From positions 496,001 through 560,000 of the forward strand of contig JAEWDM010000022.1 of the NCBI GenBank assembly GCA_023390115.1: DNA of 64,000 nucleotides, in the 5' to 3' direction. The DNA comes from Bacillota bacterium. Lineage in GTDB: Bacteria > Bacillota > Clostridia > Acetivibrionales > DSM-27016. The position numbers were made by a program, and so were the translations under genes. Positions 15,142 to 23,361 of this stretch are shown one piece after another. How positions within the stretch are numbered: the first letter of the stretch is position 1; every line of letters begins with the position of its first letter. The notes below the pieces were generated by a model. It worked only from the letters and a program-made list of their open reading frames with translations, had not been told where the DNA came from and ran no database searches.

Positions 15142-18044
15142 ACACCACCGCCTCCGTCGTTGTTATCAAAAGCGGCTATAGTTTTTAACCCCGCAGGAGT
15201 GTTGATTTGCGGGGGTTGTGTTCCGTTTTTGAACGCCTGCCTCTTTTGTGCGCACATTGCTTTGAAATCGCAAATACCGCAGTTTTGCGGGCAGGCTCGC
15301 ATTGGGAAGTCACCGTCGAGAATTCCTCTGACAGCCCATTCTATTGTGCCAATGGCACTATCCACCGAATCTTTGTCAACGGGTATTGCAGTCCTGCGGT
15401 TGTCCTTAAGGGTATGGATATAACCTGTCTCCACGTTCTCACCGATGACATCTTTCGCCGCTTGGGAGTACAACTGCACCTGAATGGACATATCGCGCCA
15501 GTCATAGGAGGCGACATCCTCCGGCGTTTCCATCGACTTAAAGTCGATAACGTCCGCTGTGACGATTCCGCGCTGTGGGTCTTCCATCAACAAGAGGTCA
15601 ATCGCACCCGTTATAAGAGCGTCTTTGACCGAAATTTCAAACCGTGCCTCATCCTGCCGCAGGCGTCCAAAGTCTGTGGCGTACCGTTGTGAGTATTCCG
15701 TCAAGATTCTCTGTACAAGAGTTTTTGCCCTCTCATATGAGCCGGGACGGTTTATAGGGTCGTTACTTGGAAAAACGTGCTTCAGCATAAAGGTGGACTC
15801 GACAATCTCAGCCACTTCCTCCGCTGAAGGTGCTCTATCCTTGAACCGCTGATGAAGACGTTCCAAAATAGTATGACTCGTTTTGCCGAAGCCGAAAAGC
15901 TCAGGAACAGCGGCGTTGTAGCCCATTATCGTGGCGAGTTTGTACGAGTAAGGACAGGTCAAATAACTCTTTACCGAGGAGTAATCCGTCGGAAATTCAC
16001 TTTCATCAAAGCGAGGCTGGGGCTCAATTTTCTCCGCCAGCGCATCAAGCGTCTTATCGTCCTCACACAGCCCCGAATGCGTAAAGTCCGCGATAAACGC
16101 CGATCGTTTACAGGGGCGTTTTAAATCGGGGTGGTGTGTACTCCCCGAAAGGTAGAGGCACCTTTCGGCGCGAGTAATTGCCGTGTAAAACAGGCGCACC
16201 TCGTCCTCAAATCTCGTACCGTAAGCTCCACGATCAATAGCTGCAAGCATCAGATCGTGTGGCAGTTTTCCGTTGTATGTGGCGTTTTTATGTGGGAAAC
16301 GGCTCGCAATCAAATCGACTACAAAAACTACGGGATATTCAAGTCCCTTGACTTTGTGTATCGTAGAGATGTCTACGGCGTTCTCTTTCGCAAGGTAGTC
16401 AATCGACTCCAGCTCGTAGCTATTCATGGCGATGTTGGAGATGAAGTTAAGCATCTCCGAATACCTATACGAAGAATCAATACTGGTATAGGTCTTCTCG
16501 ACATCAAGAATAATTTTACTAAACAGACCAAGGTCACGCAGCGCTGTTTCGTCCGCAAAATCACGCACGTTGAAAACGTCGATAAGGTCGTGCAGAAACT
16601 CTTGCGGATAAACCTTACGGCGGGCGGAGGATGTCGAGGCATGGATGTTCTGATGCCACTTGTTCAGCACGGTGATAAATTTATTCTCGTTGGCATAAGG
16701 GAATATTGGCAGAATTCTTGTTGAGAAGAATTCCAGCGCCGCCTCCCTTGGCAAGCCTGCCTCGCGCAATAACTCCATCGATTCCCGAACACACACGGCA
16801 TATGGACGGTCAAAGATACCACCTTCTCCAGAAGTTTTAAATGGTATTCCGTGTCTTGTAAGTGCGTCCGCAAATTGCCTGTCCCTATTATCGCCATTGC
16901 TGTTATGTATGCTCCTCAACAAAATAGCGAAGTCTCCGTATGTAAGACCGCGGCACTTTTCCGAGCCATCTGGGTTAACACCCTCCACATATTTCGTTCC
17001 AATGAGGCTCTCGATACGTTGTGCTACCCACTCAGCTTCTTCTTCGCGGTCGTCGAACCATAATTTACGCAAGTCCTGAATGTTGCCATCAGAGTGCGAT
17101 TTGATTTCTTTGCTCAGGCGCACAAGGCTTATCGTGCGCTGGACAAAATTGTTCGCGCCGTCAACGATAGCTGACGTGCTTCTGAAATTGACCAGAAGGC
17201 GATGAACGGCAACATCCGAATAGCGTTTATTAAACGTCAGGATGTTTTGCACGTTTGCGCCTCGCCAACCATAAATGGACTGGTCGTCGTCGCCCACCAC
17301 GAGAAGCATATCGAGGTGGCTCGCCAATGTCTTAATGAAGTCCTCTTGAATAGGGTTGATGTCTTGGTATTCGTCGACAAGAAGATACTTGAATTTTGCA
17401 ATGTAGGAATTAGCCTTGTCATTTATGTTTTTTAACTCTTGTACGCCGAGACGAATGGCGAACGAAAAGTCCATATATCCGTCGCGGTCGAGAATTTCAC
17501 CCAGTTTCGTCAGGCGGTTGAACAGCGTTGCATCGTACTGCTCAATGTCAGCCAAAGGGATGTTCTCATTGTTCATTGTTTGCCAAGCATCGACAATTGG
17601 GAGGATATTCTCTTTGAAGTAACGGCCTTCGCCATGCTTCAGCCCGATTTGATGGAATCTTGACATTAGGAAGAGGATAAGCCCGTTCCTGTCGAGGATA
17701 TCGTACTGTCTATACTTAGCGTTGATATCGCCGAGCAGTTTCTGGCAGAAGGAATCCAATGTGCCGATAAACATTGCACCAATATAGTTTTCGGACAACC
17801 CAAATTTACGCAGGGCTTCGGCGACTCTACGTTTGATGGACTCGGCGGCCTTCTCCGTAAAGGTAAAGGCGACTATAGATTCAGGCGACTCTCCCTTGGA
17901 CACTAAATAGGCAATTTTATAAGCCAACGTACGAGACTTTCCAGAGCCAGCGCAAGCCAAACACAGGATGTGCCGTGACTCATCCACAACGGCTTTATAC
18001 TGCTCGTCCGTTAAATTGGAGTGAAGTATTTCTTGTGTTGTCAT
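15138..18044 (-). CDS. UvrD-like helicase fused to an iron-sulfur PD-(D/E)XK nuclease
   Basis: 968 residues. Superfamily 1A motifs are all present: CAGSGKSRTLAYKIAYLV (Walker A), YLLVDEYQDINPIQ (motif II), VVGDDDQSIYGWRGA (III), LLVNFRSTSAIVD (IV), STIHKVKGLEYPVVFVVD (V) and FYTAITRAERCLYL (VI). The last 250 residues form a RecB/AddB-type nuclease: SYLTCPYSYKL holds a first cysteine, GAIDLLL and VIDFKSME hold the catalytic Asp and Lys, and CPQNCGICDFKAMC gives the other cysteines, as in Fe-S 'staple' nucleases (AddB, Cas4). It should unwind and degrade DNA ends. A lone helicase-nuclease among restriction genes could process cut phage DNA. The ATG at 18044 has GAGGTCAC upstream. Confidence 0.9.
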   Translation of the reverse strand: MTTQEILHSNLTDEQYKAVVDESRHILCLACAGSGKSRTLAYKIAYLVSKGESPESIVAFTFTEKAAESIKRRVAEALRKFGLSENYIGAMFIGTLDSFCQKLLGDINAKYRQYDILDRNGLILFLMSRFHQIGLKHGEGRYFKENILPIVDAWQTMNNENIPLADIEQYDATLFNRLTKLGEILDRDGYMDFSFAIRLGVQELKNINDKANSYIAKFKYLLVDEYQDINPIQEDFIKTLASHLDMLLVVGDDDQSIYGWRGANVQNILTFNKRYSDVAVHRLLVNFRSTSAIVDGANNFVQRTISLVRLSKEIKSHSDGNIQDLRKLWFDDREEEAEWVAQRIESLIGTKYVEGVNPDGSEKCRGLTYGDFAILLRSIHNSNGDNRDRQFADALTRHGIPFKTSGEGGIFDRPYAVCVRESMELLREAGLPREAALEFFSTRILPIFPYANENKFITVLNKWHQNIHASTSSARRKVYPQEFLHDLIDVFNVRDFADETALRDLGLFSKIILDVEKTYTSIDSSYRYSEMLNFISNIAMNSYELESIDYLAKENAVDISTIHKVKGLEYPVVFVVDLIASRFPHKNATYNGKLPHDLMLAAIDRGAYGTRFEDEVRLFYTAITRAERCLYLSGSTHHPDLKRPCKRSAFIADFTHSGLCEDDKTLDALAEKIEPQPRFDESEFPTDYSSVKSYLTCPYSYKLATIMGYNAAVPELFGFGKTSHTILERLHQRFKDRAPSAEEVAEIVESTFMLKHVFPSNDPINRPGSYERAKTLVQRILTEYSQRYATDFGRLRQDEARFEISVKDALITGAIDLLLMEDPQRGIVTADVIDFKSMETPEDVASYDWRDMSIQVQLYSQAAKDVIGENVETGYIHTLKDNRRTAIPVDKDSVDSAIGTIEWAVRGILDGDFPMRACPQNCGICDFKAMCAQKRQAFKNGTQPPQINTPAGLKTIAAFDNNDGGGGV

Positions 18045-18150
18045 AATGTGACCTCCTATTGCGTTCTCCGTTTAATCTTAAGCATCAGACGTTTGTTAAA
18101 TCACACAGCACATCTGCCTTACGACCTGTGCATAAGCCATTAGCGCTACC

Positions 18151-18372
18151 TTATTTCTTCTTATTTTCATCTTCACGCGAGAGCTCCATAATATCGTGCA
18201 ACTCGCAGTTTAAAGCTTCACATATTTTTACAAGTATGTCGGTCGTAACATTCTCACCCTTGCCCAATTTAGCTATAGAAGCGGTGCTGATGCCGGTAGC
18301 CCGTTTTAGGTCAGCCTTGTTCATTTCTTTATCCAGCATCAAATGCCACAATTTGTTATAACTGATTCTCAC
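18151..18372 (-). CDS. XRE/Cro-type helix-turn-helix regulator
   Basis: 73 residues: VRISYNKLWHLMLDKEMN, then LKRATGISTASIAKLGKGEN (the helix-turn-helix), then ICEALNCELHDIMEL. It is a one-domain Cro/CI-like DNA-binding protein. I chose the GTG at 18372 because AGGAGG lies 7 bases upstream and the homology starts there; the longer frame to 18465 would overlap the ABC ATPase gene. It sits in the middle of the defence cluster, 70 bases after the ATPase gene and 107 bases before the helicase gene, and probably controls one or both transcription units. Confidence 0.88.
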   Translation of the reverse strand: MRISYNKLWHLMLDKEMNKADLKRATGISTASIAKLGKGENVTTDILVKICEALNCELHDIMELSREDENKKK

Positions 18373-18442
18373 TTTGCTTCCTCCTTGCTCTCCGCTCGCG
18401 GGGTAGACAATAATCGCTTGGGTCAGGATCGCACCTGGATGC

Positions 18443-20338
18443 TTACTCATATTGATACACGCCATCTAAAAATCCGTACCGCCCGTGTTCCTTATCCTGT
18501 GTAAACTCAATGACCTTAACATGCGGAGTATCCTTCAATATATTAAGCATTGGCACTCTGTCTTTGTGCTCGATGATGATTATCTGCTCCGCCGAAGTAT
18601 GTGTCGAATCCGTTTCACCTTTATAAATCCCGAGCAGATAATTCAGCAGACCGGATATTAGTGTTTCCTGCTTTGTCTTATATTCAGACTCGGATAGTTG
18701 AGTCATCGGGGAGTCCACGATGAGCAGCCCCGGCGAATACGTTCCTTGCTCTTCCAGAAACTCTATCATCGCAAGCGCAACTACGGTATTAAGAAAGCCG
18801 CAGTAACCGCCTCCGTTGGAGATGGATTTCGGCCTGCCTCCGATCTCTAGGTCGAACGTCTCCATATTCAAGCGAGCCGAACTCGCTCCTTGATAGTGGC
18901 AAGCTTGAAGAATGGTTATCAGCTTCTCTTGGAATGCCTGCACCGTTTCAAGGTCAAAAAACTGGTTAATGTCGTGTTTGACCTCGGTCGGCTCTTCCTC
19001 TGTCTCTTTTTCAAACAACTCGGAACTGAATCCGCGTTCCTCTTGTTGTATGACGTCAAGCTCTTTATTGATTTCAATAATGTAGCGGAAAAGGCGCAAC
19101 TTTTCTTTCAGAGCCGCCAGCCGGGGTGTCAAGTCGGCCGACACTTCAGCGTCGATTTTACGTTTCCGCTCTTCGAGTCCTTTAACCTTGGTTTCAATGG
19201 TGCTTTTTTCTTTTGCTATGTCACGCTCCGCCTTCTCCAGTTCAGTCAGATGGATGCGGATATGTTGCAGTTCGCCGCGAGAAGCGTCGATGTATGATAC
19301 GTTATCTTTCGCCTTTATCTCGCCATCACAAAACGGGCAGCGATCTCTTTTGGGCAGAGCCGTGTGCGCCAAGTTACCATCAATCACGAATTTCAACCGC
19401 TCAATGTCCGATTGATACTGGCTGCGGAGCACCGTAAAACGGTCAACGATGGTTTCGCACTCGGCGAGCCTGCTGTTGCCTGTATAGATGTCGTGCATCA
19501 AAAGCTGGCTCTGCTCGATGTTGTTGTTGATATGATTTTGCAGTTCGTCTATCTCGCCGTTGATGGCGTCGACTTCCTCATTAAAGTCAACTACTCCGCG
19601 ACCGATGGAGAATGGGCTGTCTTTTACAAAGTTATCCCGTGCCTCAATTAACTCACTTTCGCGCTTGGCATAGCGTCCCACGGTGTTTCTGATGTACTCA
19701 ATCACAGCGGTTTTCTTTGCTTTGCGGATTTTCTTGTCCTCGTTTACCTCATATTCGCTGGCGTCTTTGCCGGACATCAGGAACAGAGCGGCCGCCTTGG
19801 AAGGCGTTGAGGTCATATTCGAGTAAAGCTCAGGGTTGTACAGCACCGACTGCGTCCGAGCCACATAATCCTGCTTCACTAAAAACATATGCAGGAATGA
19901 CCGCAAGGTTAGCTGTTGCACTTTTCCTGCCTGAGACTGCAATATTTTGTGCGGCTCGTCAATGCCCATCATCTGAAGCCAGACATTGCTGATGTTGTTT
20001 TTCGCTGTATGACCAAGGCTGTAATCTCCGTGTTCGAAATTCGGGTCAGTCCCGGATAGATTTATTTTGTTTTCGTCAAGTTTTCGCCGAAAAACGACGG
20101 TTCCGTTTGGCGTTCGCGTATGCAGCGTGAAGCAGTCATAGCCAAGAGATGGGTCAAAGCGGAAAGGCTTATTCTTGCTCGGCTCAAGTCCGAACAGGTA
20201 ATCAATACATTCAACTATGTAGCTTTTGCCTGTATTGGACGGACCCACAATGAAATTAAGCCCGTCACTGAATTCGACAGAGGAGGGCTTTTTGCCTCTT
20301 CCCGTCACAACCAGTTTTTCAATAAAGAACTTCGCCAT
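18443..20338 (-). CDS. ABC-3C ATPase (SMC/Rad50-like, DUF3732-type)
   Basis: About 631 residues. Near the N terminus is a Walker A, LNFIVGPSNTGKSYIVECID, typical of AAA_23/Rad50-like P-loops. Long charged coiled-coil stretches follow (about residues 190-470), holding a CxxC element (RCPFCDGEIKAKD) like a zinc hook. The C-terminal head has SNGGGYCGFLNTVVALAMI (signature region) and GLLIVDSPMTQLSESEY (Walker B and D-loop). The start MAKFF (20338) has GGGAGG 9 bases upstream and lies 4 bases after the middle-component stop. Such ATPases are the core of ABC three-component (ABC-3C) conflict systems, thought to sense invading nucleic acid and trigger an effector. The exact family name is from memory. 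Confidence 0.8.
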   Translation of the reverse strand: MAKFFIEKLVVTGRGKKPSSVEFSDGLNFIVGPSNTGKSYIVECIDYLFGLEPSKNKPFRFDPSLGYDCFTLHTRTPNGTVVFRRKLDENKINLSGTDPNFEHGDYSLGHTAKNNISNVWLQMMGIDEPHKILQSQAGKVQQLTLRSFLHMFLVKQDYVARTQSVLYNPELYSNMTSTPSKAAALFLMSGKDASEYEVNEDKKIRKAKKTAVIEYIRNTVGRYAKRESELIEARDNFVKDSPFSIGRGVVDFNEEVDAINGEIDELQNHINNNIEQSQLLMHDIYTGNSRLAECETIVDRFTVLRSQYQSDIERLKFVIDGNLAHTALPKRDRCPFCDGEIKAKDNVSYIDASRGELQHIRIHLTELEKAERDIAKEKSTIETKVKGLEERKRKIDAEVSADLTPRLAALKEKLRLFRYIIEINKELDVIQQEERGFSSELFEKETEEEPTEVKHDINQFFDLETVQAFQEKLITILQACHYQGASSARLNMETFDLEIGGRPKSISNGGGYCGFLNTVVALAMIEFLEEQGTYSPGLLIVDSPMTQLSESEYKTKQETLISGLLNYLLGIYKGETDSTHTSAEQIIIIEHKDRVPMLNILKDTPHVKVIEFTQDKEHGRYGFLDGVYQYE

Positions 20339-20342
20339 ATCC

Positions 20343-20789
20343 TTAATCCTCCCGTATCGAAGCAATAGACTTCTGATTAATCATTTCTCCAAGTGCGTGT
20401 TCAGAATTGCCAACACGTGCAATCACCTGCGTTGCAGTTTCGTAGTAGGCATCAGCGTACTCAGTATCAAGGCACGAAGCGAAATCAACCCCGTCGCTAC
20501 TGAGTTTATAGCGGAAACCACTCGATGAGCGGGTCGCCACGACCAACCTATCCAGCACAAGCTGTTTTATGGCTATCCTTATCGTTGTACGGCGGGGCGC
20601 AAATTCGCCAAAGCGGTATTTGCTCTCTCCGTGTAAATTCGACTCGGATATACCAAAGTCATGCGAGTAAACTGTAATATAGTCAAGTGCGGCAATCGCG
20701 CCTTCTGATAAAGATTCATTTTGCGCCGCCTCCAAAAGGAGTAATATTCTCAAGGAGGCTTCAAATTGAGAACCCAATATGTTGTTCAT
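20343..20789 (-). CDS. ABC-3C middle component
   Basis: About 148 residues. Helical N terminus (FEASLRILLLLEAAQ), then YSHDFGISESNLHGESKYRF and ALDYITVY, then a winged-helix-like part (IRIAIKQLVLDRLVVATR, FRYKLSSDG). The layout and its place between a large effector gene and an SMC-like ATPase match the ABC-3C 'middle component', a small adaptor. The ATG at 20789 overlaps the stop of the upstream gene (ATGA); a GTG at 20801 is possible. The function is inferred from context; there are no catalytic residues. Confidence 0.7.
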   Translation of the reverse strand: MNNILGSQFEASLRILLLLEAAQNESLSEGAIAALDYITVYSHDFGISESNLHGESKYRFGEFAPRRTTIRIAIKQLVLDRLVVATRSSSGFRYKLSSDGVDFASCLDTEYADAYYETATQVIARVGNSEHALGEMINQKSIASIRED

Positions 20790-21712
20790 TTCTTCACCCA
20801 CCTGAGCTTATTATCATTCACCAAGAAATGGCATATACCCATCTTGATTCTGTTGCTTATCCAGTTTGGCGATTGGCTAAGTATGTACTTTTTGACTTGT
20901 ATAAGCACAGCCTGTTCCATAACGCCGAGCATACGTTCATAACCGTTCGGGAAAGTCTTCCGAGCGGTATTTTTTACGCCGTCAAAGGTCTCGTCTTTTA
21001 ATACATCAAACTGGCTGGCGTATTCTCCTGAATACAGTTCGCTGACTCCACGCCGTATGGACTCTGCTGCAAAGTAGTCTATACGGCGTTCTTTTATGTC
21101 CTCGCCGTATTCGCCGTACTGAGGCAAATGCTCCTCGCTGAAGTCGGCAACACCCTCTTTGTCACCATAAGCTGCGTAGAGTTCGCTGATATAAGGCTGC
21201 TCTTCAAGTAACGGTTGTTCTGGTGGCTCCACCTGAGTGGGAGCTGGAAGCGTAGCGAGTAACGCTTCGGCGCTCTTCAATGCCTCAAATGGGTCTGCAA
21301 CTTTAGCTCTAATTGTGGGTCGCTGACGTGTGCTACTTGCACAGTTGGTCATTATTTCTGCAAAGATGTCCGCACATTTTGAGGCCACTTCATATTTTTT
21401 TGCCACCACAAAGCCTTTGTCAGAGAGAGCGGTGCGTAGCCCTTCAATCGCATCATCCGACAAACCAGATATGTAGTCTTCAAATTTCGCCTTGTCTAAA
21501 TGCCCCACAACAAAAGCTGCGTCTTTTCTCGGAAAGGGTTTCGCCCCGTTATAAATCCTTGTTAGATAATCGGGCTTATTGTCCAGCAATGAACAAGTCT
21601 CGTCATCTGTATCTTCGATGATATTCCCAACCAATGCCACGACAAGGTCAGGTTGATATTTACCGTTTCCACAAAAGGGATACAGCATCTGTGCGAACTC
21701 AGTAAAAATCAC
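20786..21712 (-). CDS. ABC-3C effector/C-terminal-domain protein
   Basis: About 308 residues. The N terminus (FTEFAQMLYPFCGNGKYQPD, then LTRIYNGAKPFPRKDAAFVV) looks like a small helical domain. A Pro-rich linker (PAPTQVEPPEQPLLEEQP) follows. The C-terminal 100 residues (RIDYFAAESIRRGVSELY, FDVLKDETFDGVKNTARK, IKMGICHFLVNDNKLRWV) match the conserved C-terminal domain of ABC-3C systems as I remember it. I prefer the GTG at 21712 with GCAGGGGG 8 bases upstream over TTG at 21736. It is the first gene of the cluster behind a strong promoter. The effector activity is unknown. Confidence 0.72.
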   Translation of the reverse strand: MIFTEFAQMLYPFCGNGKYQPDLVVALVGNIIEDTDDETCSLLDNKPDYLTRIYNGAKPFPRKDAAFVVGHLDKAKFEDYISGLSDDAIEGLRTALSDKGFVVAKKYEVASKCADIFAEIMTNCASSTRQRPTIRAKVADPFEALKSAEALLATLPAPTQVEPPEQPLLEEQPYISELYAAYGDKEGVADFSEEHLPQYGEYGEDIKERRIDYFAAESIRRGVSELYSGEYASQFDVLKDETFDGVKNTARKTFPNGYERMLGVMEQAVLIQVKKYILSQSPNWISNRIKMGICHFLVNDNKLRWVKK

Positions 21713-21750
21713 TTTGTACACCCCCTGCCTAAGCAAAAGTCCTGTTTAGT

Positions 21751-21774
21751 CCGTTTCGGTTCGTTTTGGTACGG
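21751..21774. repeat. CCGTTTCGG / CGTTTTGG repeat in the defence leader
   Basis: CCGTTTCGGTT is followed at once by the near-copy CGTTTTGGTA and then CGG. The block lies in the leader of the defence cluster, about 40 bases before the first start codon. It looks like a regulator or processing site, possibly for the cluster's own XRE protein. No function is proven. Confidence 0.4.
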
Positions 21775-21860
21775 AGTTGAGGCAAGCCCCTTTTGTAAAA
21801 TTGAATTGTAAAAGCAAAACCGCAATGCATCCGTCGGAAACGCTACTTGTACCTTTTGCT

Positions 21861-21889
21861 ATTCTATCATATTAGTTTGTGTTAGTCAA
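21861..21889 (-). promoter_or_regulatory. Sigma-A promoter of the defence cluster
   Basis: On the minus strand TTGACT (21884-21889) and TAGAAT (21861-21866) are separated by exactly 17 bases. Transcription would start near 21854, giving a leader of about 140 bases before the first gene. No equally good promoter was noticed between the tightly spaced genes downstream of it. Confidence 0.8.
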
Positions 21890-21930
21890 TGATGCGTTTG
21901 CGATAACAACATGGAGAGGAGGACAACCCC

Positions 21931-22089
21931 ATGAGCGAAGTCAGGAATCTGAACAAGAAGCGTGTCGGCGATGTGAGCAAGGACAACCGTGTCTTTGAAA
22001 TTCACATCAAAGACTGCATCACTCGCATTACAGCAAATCCGGACGGTACGTTGAGTATCACGCACGAACAAGCACCACCCACAGCGTAG
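21931..22089 (+). CDS. Small mobile-element protein (52 residues)
   Basis: Begins MSEVRNLNKKRVGDVSKDN and continues to FEIHIKDCITRITANPDGTL. GAGGAGG lies 9 bases before the ATG. Proteins of this kind are frequent in clostridial prophages and ICEs, and their role is unknown. It is the first of a rightward set (sigma-like factor, antirepressor) divergent from the defence cluster. Confidence 0.7.
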   Translation: MSEVRNLNKKRVGDVSKDNRVFEIHIKDCITRITANPDGTLSITHEQAPPTA

Positions 22090-22117
22090 CCATATACCCA
22101 ACAGCAACTTAATAACC

Positions 22118-22218
22118 GAAATCCGCCAGAACGCAAGACGGCAGTGCGGAACTCCCATAAGGAGTTCACCTGCCGTCTTGCTCTGTTTATAAGGGATTCA
22201 ACGGCTCCGGCGGATTTC
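22118..22218. repeat. Triple-nested inverted repeat upstream of the sigma-like gene
   Basis: Three perfect stems are nested in 101 bases: GAAATCCGCC (22118-22127) with 22209-22218; GCAAGACGGCAG (22133-22144) with 22170-22181; and GAACTCC (22149-22155) with GGAGTTC (22161-22167). It ends 30 bases before the next start codon. A folded RNA (attenuator or leader) or a DNA cruciform/recognition site are both possible. There is no long T run, so it is not a standard terminator. Confidence 0.7.
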
Positions 22219-22248
22219 AGAAATTTCTGAAAAACAAGGGAGAAAATC

Positions 22249-22710
22249 ATGGAAAATCAACGCTTTATCGAAATCGACGGTCAGCAAATCCCCGTCACAG
22301 AAGAAGTATACCGCGCCTACAAACGACCGCTTTGGGCTGAACATAAGCGCAAAGAACGCGCCAAGCGGTGCCGCAATGAGAATGGATACCGTTGCACCAA
22401 AGATTGTAAATCATGCCCCAAACTCCGCGATGGCGGCGACCTCTCGTTGGACAGGTTCTCGGACGACGGTTTTGATATCACCGATCCGGTCGATGTGGCT
22501 GAACTCGTGGCGGACAAGCTGCTCCTGGAAATGCTTGCGGCCGTCCTTGACGACTTGGAGCCAGACGAACGGTCGCTCATCGACGCGCTGTTCTACCGGG
22601 AACGTACCGAGCGGGACTACGCCGCCGAAATCGGTATCTCCCATCAGGCGGTCGGTAAGCGCAAGCAAAAGGTCATAGAAAAGCTGCATAGCATTATAGG
22701 CATGGAATAA
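22249..22710 (+). CDS. Sigma-70 region 4-like regulator of mobile elements
   Basis: 153 residues. The N terminus (RFIEIDGQQIPVTEEVYRAY, then RKERAKRCRNENGYRC) and a Cys cluster (CTKDCKSCPKL) match sigma-like proteins of clostridial elements. The C terminus (LDDLEPDERSLIDALFY, then YAAEIGISHQAVGKRKQKVI) is a region 4 helix-turn-helix. It probably drives element genes, either as a sigma factor or as a repressor-like DNA-binding protein. The ATG follows AAGGGAG by 8 bases and stands behind the nested inverted repeat, which may control it. Confidence 0.8.
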   Translation: MENQRFIEIDGQQIPVTEEVYRAYKRPLWAEHKRKERAKRCRNENGYRCTKDCKSCPKLRDGGDLSLDRFSDDGFDITDPVDVAELVADKLLLEMLAAVLDDLEPDERSLIDALFYRERTERDYAAEIGISHQAVGKRKQKVIEKLHSIIGME

Positions 22711-22800
22711 AAAAATCCTGACCTCGGTTGCCAAACCTCCCCTCGCTGTCCTGTGGATGGTGAGGGGAGAACGACCTCCCCCGGAAACGGAGGTAGATCA

Positions 22801-23361
22801 ATGGAAACGAGAGCCAAAAACACGGACACAGATTTGCGTGACGGTGAACTTGACGAGGAGCTCGCTGGCATTCTCACCGCGATAAGCGTCGTGTCATATG
22901 TCACGCCCGCTAAGCTGGAAGAAATGGTGAACGACCCCGATGCTTGGATTAAAGTGCTGACCGCCCTCAAGGAGGAACGCGCCGCTAAAGGACGGCTCCA
23001 ACTGGAAGCCGCGAGAAATGAACCGAAAGTCGTTTTTGCCGACGCGGTTTCCGTTTCGGACGGCACTATCCTCATCGGTGAGTTGGCGAAAATCCTCAAG
23101 GGCAACGGCATCGAAATCGGACAGAACCGCCTGTTCGAGAAGTTGCGCCGGGACGGTTACCTCATCAAGCGCAAGGGCATGGACTACAATGCGCCGACCC
23201 AGAAAGCCATGGAGTTAGGACTGTTCAAAGTCAAGGAAACCGCCATCACACACTCGGACGGTCATGTCACCATCAGTAAAACCACGAAGGTAACCGGCAA
23301 AGGACAGCAATACTTCATCAGCCTGTTCCTTGGGAAAGGGGTTGTAGGCAATGATGATTGA
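22801..23361 (+). CDS. Phage antirepressor with KilA-C (ANT) domain
   Basis: 186 residues, ATG at 22801 with CGGAGG about 8 bases upstream. The last 110 residues are a typical antirepressor C-terminal domain (IGELAKILKGNGIEIGQNRL, FEKLRRDGYLIKRKGM, then VTGKGQQYFISLFL). The N-terminal half (ELAGILTAISVVSY, LKEERAAKGRLQLEAARNE) replaces the usual Bro-N domain. Antirepressors switch phage or element repressors off. The gene overlaps the next start by 11 bases. It is probably a leftover of an integrated phage or part of the ICE's own control. Confidence 0.82.
   Translation: METRAKNTDTDLRDGELDEELAGILTAISVVSYVTPAKLEEMVNDPDAWIKVLTALKEERAAKGRLQLEAARNEPKVVFADAVSVSDGTILIGELAKILKGNGIEIGQNRLFEKLRRDGYLIKRKGMDYNAPTQKAMELGLFKVKETAITHSDGHVTISKTTKVTGKGQQYFISLFLGKGVVGNDD

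Noticed and set aside
5733..21712. BREX, DISARM or Dnd assignment of the defence cluster
   Set aside because: The marker genes (PglZ/BrxC, DrmAB, DndBCDE) are absent; shared helicase and methylase types alone are not enough.
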